Shown: one piece after another, positions 1 through 6,841 of the stretch
How positions within the stretch are numbered: the stretch's first letter is position 1
Layout: every line of letters begins with the position of its first letter
Source: JACKFB01 sp041389525
GTDB lineage: Bacteria; Myxococcota_A; UBA9042; PHBI01; JACKFB01
Reading direction: 5' to 3'
Length of the DNA stretch: 32,956 nt
Assembly: GCA_041389525.1 (NCBI GenBank)
Contig: JAWKRR010000072.1
Location: 1 to 32,956 of the forward strand
Translations under genes and position numbers: made by a program
Notes under the pieces: model-generated
Database searches by the model: none
What the model was told of the DNA's origin: nothing
The model's input: the letters and a program-made list of their open reading frames with translations, nothing else

Positions 1-285
1 GCTTGCGAGCACGAGCTGCGCGTCCGCGGACTTAGGCCAGCCCGCGACCAGGACCTCCGCGCGGGCGACGGCCTCGCGGCCATCCCCGGCCTCGACGAGC
101 GCCCGCACCGACGCGATGCGCGTGCTGGGGTCCTCGGCGGGCGCGGTCGGCGCGCTCGCGGCGCCGTCGCGACACCCGAGCGACCCGAACGCGGCAGCGC
201 CCAGCGCCAACCCCAGCGCCAACCCAAGCCTTGGGCCCAGCCTGGCGGCCAGCGCGCCGCGCAGTTTCACACAGGGCAGCATCAT
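1..285 (-). CDS. N-terminal part of a lipoprotein, possibly TPR-like (runs off left edge)
   Basis: The reading frame opens with a double ATG at 285 and stays open for 95 codons to the window edge, so only the N-terminus is seen. It starts with a basic stretch and a hydrophobic segment (about residues 16-36), then SLGC with Cys38, a plausible though imperfect lipobox, so the product is probably a lipoprotein. An Ala/Pro-rich linker follows. From about residue 56 there is an amphipathic Ala/Leu-rich helix pair (VRALVEAGDGREAVARAEVL, then a Pro-containing turn) that resembles a TPR unit. An AGGA lies 8 bases before the first ATG. The gene is divergent from bipA. The function is unknown and the TPR reading is inference from a short stretch. 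Confidence 0.6.
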   Translation of the reverse strand, partial: MMLPCVKLRGALAARLGPRLGLALGLALGAAAFGSLGCRDGAASAPTAPAEDPSTRIASVRALVEAGDGREAVARAEVLVAGWPKSADAQLVLAS

Positions 286-367
286 GCCGCCGTTCCTAAC
301 ACGGTGCCGCGCGCGGAAAAAGGCGCCCTGAGCGCCCCGCGGCGGCGAGGCCTTTATCACAAGCCGA

Positions 368-396
368 TTGACCGCAAGCCCTTGCACTGATAGCCA
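368..396 (+). promoter_or_regulatory. Sigma-70-type promoter for bipA
   Basis: TTGACC (368-373) and TAGCCA (391-396) are separated by 17 bases. This is a near-consensus -35 with a weaker -10, about 50 bases before the bipA ATG. Transcription would start near 403, giving a leader of about 40 bases. It also rules out the in-frame TTG at 368 as a start codon. Confidence 0.55.
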
Positions 397-445
397 GTCG
401 CGCCCGCGCCGACGGAAATCGCTGTCGCGCTCGCCCGGGGATCGC

Positions 446-2248
446 ATGGATATCCGCAACGTCGCCATCGTGGCTCACGTCGACCACGGCAAGACCACCC
501 TCGTCGACGGCCTGCTCCGCCAGTCCGGCACCTTCCGCGAAGGCGCCCACGTGGTCGAGCGAGTCATGGACTCCAACGACCAGGAGCGCGAGCGCGGCAT
601 CACGATCCTCTCGAAGAACACGGCCGTCGAGTGGGGCGGCACCCGCATCAACATCGTCGACACCCCCGGCCACGCCGACTTCGCCAGCGAGGTCGAGCGC
701 GTCCTTAAGATGGTCGACGGCGTGCTGCTGCTCGTCGACGCGGCCGAGGGCCCGATGCCGCAGACGCGCTTCGTGCTGCGGAAGTCGCTGGCCTTGGGGC
801 TCAAGGTCCTCGTCTGCATCAACAAGATCGATCGAAAAGACGCACGCCCCGACTACGTGCTCAACGCGATCTTCGACCTGATGTCCTCGCTCGGCGCCGA
901 CGACGACCAGCTCGATTTCCCGTACATCTACGCCGCCGCCCGCGACGGCTGGGCCGCGCGCACCCTCGAGGATCCCCGCGAGAACCTCACGCCGCTCTTC
1001 GAGTTCATCCTCGAGCACATCCCGGCGCCGAACGTCGACCGCGACAAGCCCCTGCAGTTCCAGGTCGCCACCCTGGACTACTCGCCCTACCTCGGCCGCA
1101 TCGCCATCGGCCGCATCTTCCGCGGCGTGATGTCGCGCGGCATGACGGCCATCGTCGTCAACCCCGAGGGGCGACGCGAGTCCTTCAAGATCTCCAAGCT
1201 GATGACCTTCCACGGTCTGGAGCGCGTGGACGCCGACTCCGCCCTCGCCGGTGACATCGTGGCCCTGGCCGGCGCTGGCGACGCGACGGTCGGCGACACC
1301 ATCTGCCCCTTCGACGCCCCCGAGGCGCTGCCGGTCGTGGCCATCGACGAGCCCACGCTGTCGATGACGTTCTTGACCAACAGCAGCCCCTTCGCCGGTC
1401 AGGAGGGCAAGTTCGTCACCAGCCGCCAGATCCGCGAGCGCCTGGAGCGCGAAGCCCTCGCCAACGTCGGCCTGCGCTTCGGACCCGGCCCCTCGGCTGA
1501 CAGCTTCGTCGTCAGCGGCCGCGGCACCCTGCACCTCTCCGTGCTCATCGAGAACATGCGGCGCGAGGGCTTCGAGCTCGGCGTCAGCCAGCCCCAGGTC
1601 ATCCTCAAGGAGTACGACGGGGTCGTCCACGAGCCGATGGAAGAGGTGGTCATCGACTGCGCCGAGGAGCACACCGGCATCGTCATCGACAAGATCAAGC
1701 AGCGCGGCGGCGAGCTATTGGACCTCGTCGTCGACGAGCACGCCCACGCCCGCCTGACCTGGTCGGTCCCCAGCCGAGGCCTCATCGGCTACCGCTCGGA
1801 CTTCCTCACCGACACGCGCGGCACGGGCACCTTGGCCCACATCTTCAGCCACTACGCGCCCGCTCGCGCCCGCCGCCGCCTGCGCGCCAACGGCGTGCTC
1901 ATCGTGCTGGAGTCCTGCACCACCGCCGGCTACTCCCTCGACGCGCTGCAGGACCGCGGCGTCCTCTTCGTCGGCCACAACGAGCGCATGTACGCCGGGC
2001 AGATCCTCGGCCTCCACAGCCGCGAGAACGACCTCGTCGTGAACCCGGCGAAGGGCAAGAAGCTGTCGAACGTGCGCGCCTCCGGCACCGACGACGCGAT
2101 TCGCCTGACGCCGCCTCGCATCATGAGCCTCGAGGACGCCCTCGAGTTCATCGCCGCCGACGAGCTGGTCGAGGTCACCCCCGACAGCATCCGAATCCGC
2201 AAGCGCATCCTCGATCACAACGAGCGCAAGCGCGTCCAGAAGAGCTGA
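446..2248 (+). CDS. bipA: Ribosome-associated translational GTPase BipA/TypA
   Basis: The 600-residue product matches the usual BipA/TypA length (about 600-615). GTPase motifs are intact: AHVDHGKTT at 10-18, RGITI at 50-54 (switch I), DTPGH at 72-76 and NKID at 126-129. Downstream are the EF-G-like beta-barrel and alpha/beta domains and the BipA-specific C-terminal region (GLIGYRSDF, then the RENDLVVNP stretch). BipA is a ribosome-binding GTPase of the EF-G superfamily that helps 50S assembly and growth at low temperature or under stress. ATG 446 is chosen because the family begins with this MxxIRNVAIVAHVDHGKT-like sequence; a possible upstream TTG lies inside the promoter. GGGG sits about 5 bases before the start. 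The gene converges with the minus-strand lipoprotein gene that ends at 2325. Confidence 0.97.
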   Translation: MDIRNVAIVAHVDHGKTTLVDGLLRQSGTFREGAHVVERVMDSNDQERERGITILSKNTAVEWGGTRINIVDTPGHADFASEVERVLKMVDGVLLLVDAAEGPMPQTRFVLRKSLALGLKVLVCINKIDRKDARPDYVLNAIFDLMSSLGADDDQLDFPYIYAAARDGWAARTLEDPRENLTPLFEFILEHIPAPNVDRDKPLQFQVATLDYSPYLGRIAIGRIFRGVMSRGMTAIVVNPEGRRESFKISKLMTFHGLERVDADSALAGDIVALAGAGDATVGDTICPFDAPEALPVVAIDEPTLSMTFLTNSSPFAGQEGKFVTSRQIRERLEREALANVGLRFGPGPSADSFVVSGRGTLHLSVLIENMRREGFELGVSQPQVILKEYDGVVHEPMEEVVIDCAEEHTGIVIDKIKQRGGELLDLVVDEHAHARLTWSVPSRGLIGYRSDFLTDTRGTGTLAHIFSHYAPARARRRLRANGVLIVLESCTTAGYSLDALQDRGVLFVGHNERMYAGQILGLHSRENDLVVNPAKGKKLSNVRASGTDDAIRLTPPRIMSLEDALEFIAADELVEVTPDSIRIRKRILDHNERKRVQKS

Positions 2249-2261
2249 GCAGGTCCCCCGG

Positions 2262-2288
2262 CCTCCGCGGACGGCATCGCCGCGGGGG
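2262..2288. terminator. GC hairpin between convergent genes
   Basis: CCTCCGCGG (2262-2270) and CCGCGGGGG (2280-2288) form a 9-bp stem with one G-U-type pair and a 9-base loop. It lies between the stops of bipA (+) and the Asp-rich lipoprotein (-). There is no T-tract on either side, so it could be a bidirectional pause or terminator structure, but this is not certain. Confidence 0.4.
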
Positions 2289-2324
2289 CTTGGCCTCAGC
2301 GCCGGCCCGGTAGTTCTCGCGGGC

Positions 2325-3152
2325 TCAGTACTTCTTGAACGCCCATGGGGTTCGCTCCCGGCCCTCGTCGCAGTCCCGTGACGCGGAGGCCTCGTGGTCG
2401 CTGGCGGGTGCGCCGCCCTCGGCCTGTCCGCCGTCCTTGGACCACCAGCCGGACTTCTCGTCGTCGTCGTCGTCCTCGGACCACCAGCCGGACTCCTCGT
2501 CGTCGTCGTTCTTCGACCACCAGCCGGACTTCTCGTCGTCGTCATCGTCGTCGTCGCCCTTGGACCACGAGCCAGACTTCTCGTCGTCGTCGTCCTTGGA
2601 CCACGAGCCGGACTTCTCGTCGTCGTCGTCGTCGTCGTGTTTGGACGACGCGCCCGACGACCGGCTCGGGTTGGCTTCAGGGGCCGCCTCGCTCGGCGCC
2701 GTCGTGGGCGTCTCCGGCTCCGAAGCGTCGCTGAACGCGCCGCCGCTCGTCGCCGCGCCTTCGCCAGCGCCCGCCGACGCCGTGCCCACGTTGCCCAAGC
2801 ACGCCGAGCCGACGCAGCCCGCCTCGTCCAGCGCGAAGGGGTCCACCTCGCCCGTGTTCAGCGCCGGCATCGCCGCCAGCAGCTCGGCCACCGCGATGGT
2901 CATGCCCGGTTGCGCCGCACACGCCGAGTAGCCCGACGATTCATACGCAAAAGGCATCTCCGGCGGGCAGCTGAAGCCCGTCTCCGAGATAGGCCCGCGG
3001 TACACGCACAGCGCGCTGCCCTGGATCGCGGCCTCCTCACCGCCGGGGCAAAGCGTGTGGCTGTCGCCGCCATCGCAGCCGCCGAAGAGCGTCAAGCCGA
3101 GAGCCACCGCGACGCCCGAAATCCTGCCCACAACCGTGCGTCTCGTGTTCAT
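2325..3152 (-). CDS. Lipoprotein with tandem Asp-tract / SG(S/W)WSK repeats
   Basis: The 275-residue product has a basic start, a hydrophobic segment and an FGGC lipobox near residue 26, so it should be exported and lipid-anchored. The middle part (about 30-125) carries nine Cys and may be a small disulfide-bonded domain; a Ser/Ala/Glu/Pro linker follows. Residues about 172-241 are five copies of a low-complexity unit: a run of 3-7 Asp, then EKSG or EESG, then SWSK or WWSK/WWSE. The strongly acidic, Trp-studded tail could bind cations or basic surfaces; that is inference. ATG 3152 overlaps the TGA of the upstream gene by one base (TGATG), which indicates coupled translation; a GTG at 3155 is an alternative start. 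I recognise no family. Confidence 0.8.
   Translation of the reverse strand: MNTRRTVVGRISGVAVALGLTLFGGCDGGDSHTLCPGGEEAAIQGSALCVYRGPISETGFSCPPEMPFAYESSGYSACAAQPGMTIAVAELLAAMPALNTGEVDPFALDEAGCVGSACLGNVGTASAGAGEGAATSGGAFSDASEPETPTTAPSEAAPEANPSRSSGASSKHDDDDDDEKSGSWSKDDDDEKSGSWSKGDDDDDDDEKSGWWSKNDDDEESGWWSEDDDDDEKSGWWSKDGGQAEGGAPASDHEASASRDCDEGRERTPWAFKKY
2435..2645 (+). repeat. Minisatellite with GTC/TCG microsatellite tracts
   Basis: Five imperfect units of roughly 35-45 bp each hold a core like ACCACCAGCCGGACTTC, followed by a run of TCG/GTC triplets of varying length (about 3 to 8). On the minus strand they encode the Asp runs and SGWWSK units of the lipoprotein tail. All length changes are multiples of three, so variation keeps the frame. 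Confidence 0.85.
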
Positions 3153-3961
3153 CACTCGCCCTCCTCCAAGGTCGCCAGATAATCATAGGGAGCCCACAGA
3201 ATCGAGAGGTCGATCATCTCCGCGTCGGGATGCCCTTTCGCTTCTGCGTCCAACGTCCGCAACGTCTCCCACACCGTCTTCTCGTAGAGCTCGCGCAGCC
3301 GATCCATGGACTCCGGCCGCACATAGAAGCTCAGCGTGCGCGCGAACGCCCGCGGCTCCTCGCGAAAGAACCGCGCGTACACCGCGTGCGCGACGGTCCC
3401 CATGAAGTTCTCGAGCGCGTCGACCCGCGCCAGCCACCCCTTCTCGTCCACCAGCCGAAACTCGGAGCGCACCACCTCGAATCGCACGGTGCGGCCTGGG
3501 ATTTCGCGGATTCGCCCCTGCGCCAGGAGCTGCTTCAGCGCCCGGTCCACCGCCGCGTCCTCGACCCCGCGCAGCACCTGCCGCAGCCGCGCCGCGCTCA
3601 GTGGCGCCGCCCACAGCATGAACTCGACCCGCCGCGGCAGCCCGACCTCGTCCTCGCCGTCCAGGAACTGCTGCTTCAGCTCACTGGAGAGCACCGCCAG
3701 CGTGCGCATGCTCACGTCCAGCGTCTCGGCCGCCTCGCGCATGACCTGCCCGCGCCGCCGCGTCTCCTTGAAGTAGGCCAGCCGCACCGAGTCCCGCAGC
3801 TCGCGCAGCGGGATCCCGAGCGTGAACGCCAGCCGCACCGCGGGACCGAGCAGCGCGAACACCACCCGCCGCCCCGCCGCCTGACGCACCTCTTCGGACT
3901 TGTCGTCTCGAGCCATCGCGGGCCAACCTGCCACAGCCACCCGCGACCGCTCAATGTCCAT
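3152..3961 (-). CDS. Helical protein with HTH-like segment, DUF6502-like
   Basis: The product is 269 residues from ATG 3961, or 254 from ATG 3916. It begins with a conserved-looking helical block (ALLGPAVRLAFTLGIPLREL), a segment resembling a helix-turn-helix (AAETLDVSMRTLAVLSSELK) and a region like a winged-helix wing (RIREIPGRTVRFEV). A C-terminal helical part follows. The layout recalls the DUF6502 family of proteobacterial unknown proteins, but I cannot confirm membership. Start choice: TACGCT lies 7 bases before ATG 3961, favouring a leaderless start there. The first 15 codons, however, have less biased codon use than the rest, favouring 3916. Neither has a good Shine-Dalgarno. The stop overlaps the lipoprotein start, so the two are probably co-translated. 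Confidence 0.75.
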   Translation of the reverse strand: MDIERSRVAVAGWPAMARDDKSEEVRQAAGRRVVFALLGPAVRLAFTLGIPLRELRDSVRLAYFKETRRRGQVMREAAETLDVSMRTLAVLSSELKQQFLDGEDEVGLPRRVEFMLWAAPLSAARLRQVLRGVEDAAVDRALKQLLAQGRIREIPGRTVRFEVVRSEFRLVDEKGWLARVDALENFMGTVAHAVYARFFREEPRAFARTLSFYVRPESMDRLRELYEKTVWETLRTLDAEAKGHPDAEMIDLSILWAPYDYLATLEEGE

Positions 3962-3968
3962 TTAGGCC

Positions 3969-3974
3969 AGCGTA
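3969..3974 (-). promoter_or_regulatory. Possible -10 element of the DUF6502-like gene
   Basis: On the minus strand GGCTACGCT contains TACGCT, 7 bases before ATG 3961. A clear -35 is not visible at 16-18 bases, so support is weak. Confidence 0.3.
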
Positions 3975-4109
3975 GCCGGGATTTCGCGGGAATCCGCGCG
4001 GAAGCTGGTTGACTCGATACGCGAAAAACTGCGAAAGTTGTCGCTTGAGGGGTTCAGGCGCCGATTCGGGGTCCGGGTAGACTCTGAGCAGGACGTGGGC
4101 CCCCTCGTG

Positions 4110-4138
4110 TTGCGATGCGGTGGGATGGCGGCTACCAT
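4110..4138 (+). promoter_or_regulatory. Sigma-70-type promoter of the ATP-grasp-like gene
   Basis: TTGCGA (4110-4115) and TACCAT (4133-4138) are exactly 17 bases apart. The upstream in-frame ATG at 4115 falls inside this promoter, so translation should begin at ATG 4190, about 45 bases after the expected transcription start. Confidence 0.5.
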
Positions 4139-4189
4139 TCCTCCGGAAAGGCGCAGCGGGGCGCCGTTTACACGATCCGGGGCAGTGCG

Positions 4190-5056
4190 ATGAGCAGGCT
4201 GCGCGACGACTACGATCCGAGGGCCCCGCGAGGCACCGGCGGCATCATGCGCCCGCGCGCGCCGCTGGCCACGGTGGAGGCCATCGTCGCGGATCTGCGG
4301 GTCCTGCGCCGCATCCTGACCGCGGCGAACGTCCCGATGGTGCCCCTGGTGACGACCATCTCGGACTTCCACGAGCTCGGCGACCTGCCCTTCCGCCTCG
4401 CCGAGCGCGCCACCTTCGTCGTCCGCTCCGCGCGCGGCGGCGACCGCGGCACCCTGCCCGTCGCCCGCGTCGAGCGCGGCTTCATCGGCCCCAACGGCCG
4501 CCACATGTCGCCGGCCGCGCTCAACCGCTACGTCGCCCACATCCTGGAGGGCGCCTTCGTCGACGGCCAGAGCGACGGCGCCGTCATCGAGGAGCCCATC
4601 CGCGCCGCCTCCCTCTTCCAGCACATCGGCGCCGCCGGCGCGCTCCGCATCCGGGTCGGCACGCGCCATGGCCAGGCCGTCGCCGCCGAGCTCCACCCCC
4701 TGGACACCGTGACCGCCCCCGACTCCGCGCCCGCGCCCGGCGTCGTCGTCCTGGGCCTCGAGCCCGAGCACGGCGTCGTCGAGCGTTTCTGGCACCGCGC
4801 AGCCATCGGCGCGGCTCACCCGCCCATCGTCTCGGCCCTGCTCGGCAACTCCGTCCGCGGCTGGTCGGTGATCTGCGCCGCCGCCGCCCGCGCCGCCAAG
4901 GCCATCGGCCTGCCCGAGCTCGCCATCGATCTCGTGGTCGACCCCTCCCGCGGCCCGCTGGTCGTCGCCGTGGCCGCCGTCCCCGAGATGACGCTCCCCG
5001 CCGTCGCCCCGCGCGCCTCGGTCCACCCGCACTCCATGTCCACCCGCCTCGCGTAG
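4190..5056 (+). CDS. Degenerate ATP-grasp-like protein
   Basis: The 288-residue product has the order of features of RimK/sugar-transfer-associated ATP-grasp proteins. These are a strand-turn (VPMVPLVTTISDFHEL), a nucleotide-loop-like FVVRSARGGDRG, a GAVIEEPI segment where E-E would contact adenine/ribose, GALRIRV, and a final IDLVVDPSRGPLVVAVAAVP. In active members the last segment reads about DxxxxxxGPxxxEVNxxP; here the metal-binding Glu and Asn are both replaced by Ala, and the loop Lys is Arg. It may therefore be a non-catalytic relative. ATG 4190 is preferred because a promoter overlaps the earlier ATG 4115 and GGGG lies 8 bases before 4190. It lies upstream of ffh, but ffh has its own promoter. 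The family call is from pattern only. Confidence 0.6.
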   Translation: MSRLRDDYDPRAPRGTGGIMRPRAPLATVEAIVADLRVLRRILTAANVPMVPLVTTISDFHELGDLPFRLAERATFVVRSARGGDRGTLPVARVERGFIGPNGRHMSPAALNRYVAHILEGAFVDGQSDGAVIEEPIRAASLFQHIGAAGALRIRVGTRHGQAVAAELHPLDTVTAPDSAPAPGVVVLGLEPEHGVVERFWHRAAIGAAHPPIVSALLGNSVRGWSVICAAAARAAKAIGLPELAIDLVVDPSRGPLVVAVAAVPEMTLPAVAPRASVHPHSMSTRLA

Positions 5057-5091
5057 CGCGGCCTCAGGGTGACCGCCCGGTGCGCTCCTCG

Positions 5092-5121
5092 TTGACAACG
5101 AACCTCGGCCGGCAGTAGACC
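5092..5121 (+). promoter_or_regulatory. Sigma-70-type promoter for ffh
   Basis: A perfect TTGACA (5092-5097), an 18-base spacer and TAGACC (5116-5121) lie 36 bases before the ffh ATG. Transcription would begin near 5128. This is the best promoter match in the window, fitting a constitutive essential gene. Confidence 0.65.
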
Positions 5122-5157
5122 GGGCGTCCCGCGACCCCCGGCCCCAGCGCAGGTTTC

Positions 5158-6753
5158 ATGCTCGAGGTCCTCTCCAAAGGCTTCAAGTCGGCCCGGTCCA
5201 AGCTGACCGGCCGCACCACCCTCGACGAGTCCAACATCAAGGACGCGCTGCGCGACGTGCGCATCTCGCTGCTTGAGGCGGACGTCGAGTTCCACGTGGT
5301 CAAAGATTTCCTCGCTCGCGTCGAGGAAAAAGCCATCGGCGAGCTGATCGTCACGCGGGTGAAGAGCAAGGGCCAAAAGCGTGAGCTGGGCCCTGGCGAG
5401 CACTTCATCAACATCTGTCACGACGAGCTCGAGGCCCTCATGGGCCCCGTGGACACGTCGATTCGCTTCGCCCGCTCGCACGAAATCACCTCGATCATGA
5501 TGGTGGGTCTGCAGGGCGCCGGTAAGACGACGACGACCGGCAAGCTGGCGCGCAAGCTGCTCGACGATGGGCACAAGCCGCTGCTCGTCGCGGCCGACAT
5601 CTACCGCCCGGCCGCTATCGACCAGCTCCAGGTCCTCGGCAAGAAGCTCGACGTCCCCGTCTACTCCGTGGCCGGCGTCTCCCCGCCCGACCTCTGCGAA
5701 GCCGCCATCCGCGAGGCCCGCTTCCGCAAGCACGACGTCATCATCTTCGACACCGCCGGCCGCCTCACCATCGACGAGTTCTTGATGAACGAGCTCGTCG
5801 AGATCCGCGATCGCACGCGCCCCGAGAACGTCTTCCTGGTCCTCGACGCGATGACGGGTCAGGACGCGGTGAAGACCGCCAAGACCTTCGACGAGCGCCT
5901 CGATCTCTCCGGCGTCATCCTGACCAAGCTCGACGGTGACGCCCGCGGTGGCGCCGCGCTCTCGGTCAAGGCCGTGACCGGCAAGCCCATCAAGTTCCTC
6001 GGTATCGGCGAGAAGCTCGACGCGCTCGAGGAGTTCCGCCCCGAGGGCCTCGCCAGCCGCATCCTCGGCTTCGGCGACATCATCGGCCTGGTCAAAGACT
6101 TCGAGAAGGTCGTCGACGAGGAGACCGCCGAGGCGGACGCCAAGAAGATCCTCAGCGGCAACTTCACGATGACCACGTTCCTCGAACAGATCCGCACCAT
6201 CAAGAAGATGGGCTCGATCCGCGACGTGTTCGAGAAGATGCCCTTCTTCGACGACGCGATGCCCGCCGACCTCAACGACAAGCAGCTCGTCCGGGTCGAG
6301 TCGGTCATCCTGTCGATGACCAAGGCCGAGCGAAACGACCCCGACATCCTGCTCAAGCAGCCCAGCCGCCTCCGCCGCATCGCGGCCGGCTCGGGCACCT
6401 CGGTCAAGGAAGTCAAAGACCTGACGCAGCGCTTCTTCGGGATGCGCAACGTGATGAAGCAGGTCGGCAAGCAGCCCGGACTCCTCGGCAACCTGCCCGG
6501 CTTCAAGCAGCTCGGCATGCTGAAGAAGCTGCGCGGCGGCCAGATGGAAGACTTCTTCGAGGACTTCGACGGCATGGACGGCATGGGCGGAATGGGCGCG
6601 GGCGCTCCATCGGCGGCCATGCGCCGGGCTGGCGGCGCGGCGACCCCGGGCCCTTCGCCGGCCGAGATGCGGGCGCGGCTCGAGCAGCGCAAGAAGACGC
6701 TGCAGAAGTCCAAGGCCGCCGCGAAGCAGCGCAAGAAGAACCGCAAGAAGTAG
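5158..6753 (+). CDS. ffh: Signal recognition particle protein Ffh (SRP54)
   Basis: The 531-residue product binds signal sequences of nascent membrane and secreted proteins together with 4.5S RNA, and docks on FtsY by GTP hydrolysis. The N domain (about 1-100) carries the conserved ALLEADV-type helix. The G domain shows GLQGAGKTTTTGKLA at about 115-130, DTAGR and TKLDGDARGG. The Met-rich M domain follows the GDIIGLVKDFEK hinge. It is somewhat longer than the E. coli protein (453 residues) because of a Gly/Met- and Ala/Pro-rich insert after the M domain (about 470-500) and a strongly Lys/Arg-rich C-terminus. The start is ATG 5158, with a weak AGG 5 bases upstream. The gene is monocistronic by the look of its own promoter. 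Confidence 0.97.
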   Translation: MLEVLSKGFKSARSKLTGRTTLDESNIKDALRDVRISLLEADVEFHVVKDFLARVEEKAIGELIVTRVKSKGQKRELGPGEHFINICHDELEALMGPVDTSIRFARSHEITSIMMVGLQGAGKTTTTGKLARKLLDDGHKPLLVAADIYRPAAIDQLQVLGKKLDVPVYSVAGVSPPDLCEAAIREARFRKHDVIIFDTAGRLTIDEFLMNELVEIRDRTRPENVFLVLDAMTGQDAVKTAKTFDERLDLSGVILTKLDGDARGGAALSVKAVTGKPIKFLGIGEKLDALEEFRPEGLASRILGFGDIIGLVKDFEKVVDEETAEADAKKILSGNFTMTTFLEQIRTIKKMGSIRDVFEKMPFFDDAMPADLNDKQLVRVESVILSMTKAERNDPDILLKQPSRLRRIAAGSGTSVKEVKDLTQRFFGMRNVMKQVGKQPGLLGNLPGFKQLGMLKKLRGGQMEDFFEDFDGMDGMGGMGAGAPSAAMRRAGGAATPGPSPAEMRARLEQRKKTLQKSKAAAKQRKKNRKK

Positions 6754-6818
6754 GCGCGGCTCCGTGGCGCTGCGGCCTGGGGGCGACCTCGCTTCTGTCG
6801 TTGGTCCGGGCCGCCTGC

Positions 6819-6824
6819 TACCCT
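6819..6824 (+). promoter_or_regulatory. Possible -10 element upstream of the metzincin operon
   Basis: TACCCT within CTGCTACCCTCC lies just before a strong GAGGAGG Shine-Dalgarno (6832-6838) and ATG 6842. If used, the leader would be only about 10 bases. No good -35 is seen at 17 bases (CTGTCG at 18 is poor). Confidence 0.3.
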
Positions 6825-6841
6825 CCCCCGCGAGGAGGTCC

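Noticed and set aside
316..336. Minus-strand hairpin GGCGC/GCGCC followed by five T, in the leader of the left-edge lipoprotein gene
   Set aside because: The stem is only 5 bp and no minus-strand gene ends there; an attenuator role cannot be supported.
2394..3182. Long plus-strand open frames over the Asp-rich lipoprotein (Val-, Ser- or Arg-rich products)
   Set aside because: They are antisense shadows of the GTC repeats; the minus strand has the signal peptide, lipobox and coupled start.
4115..4189. Upstream ATG 4115 as start of the ATP-grasp-like gene
   Set aside because: It lies in the -35 of a good promoter (TTGCGA-N17-TACCAT), so it would not be transcribed from that promoter.
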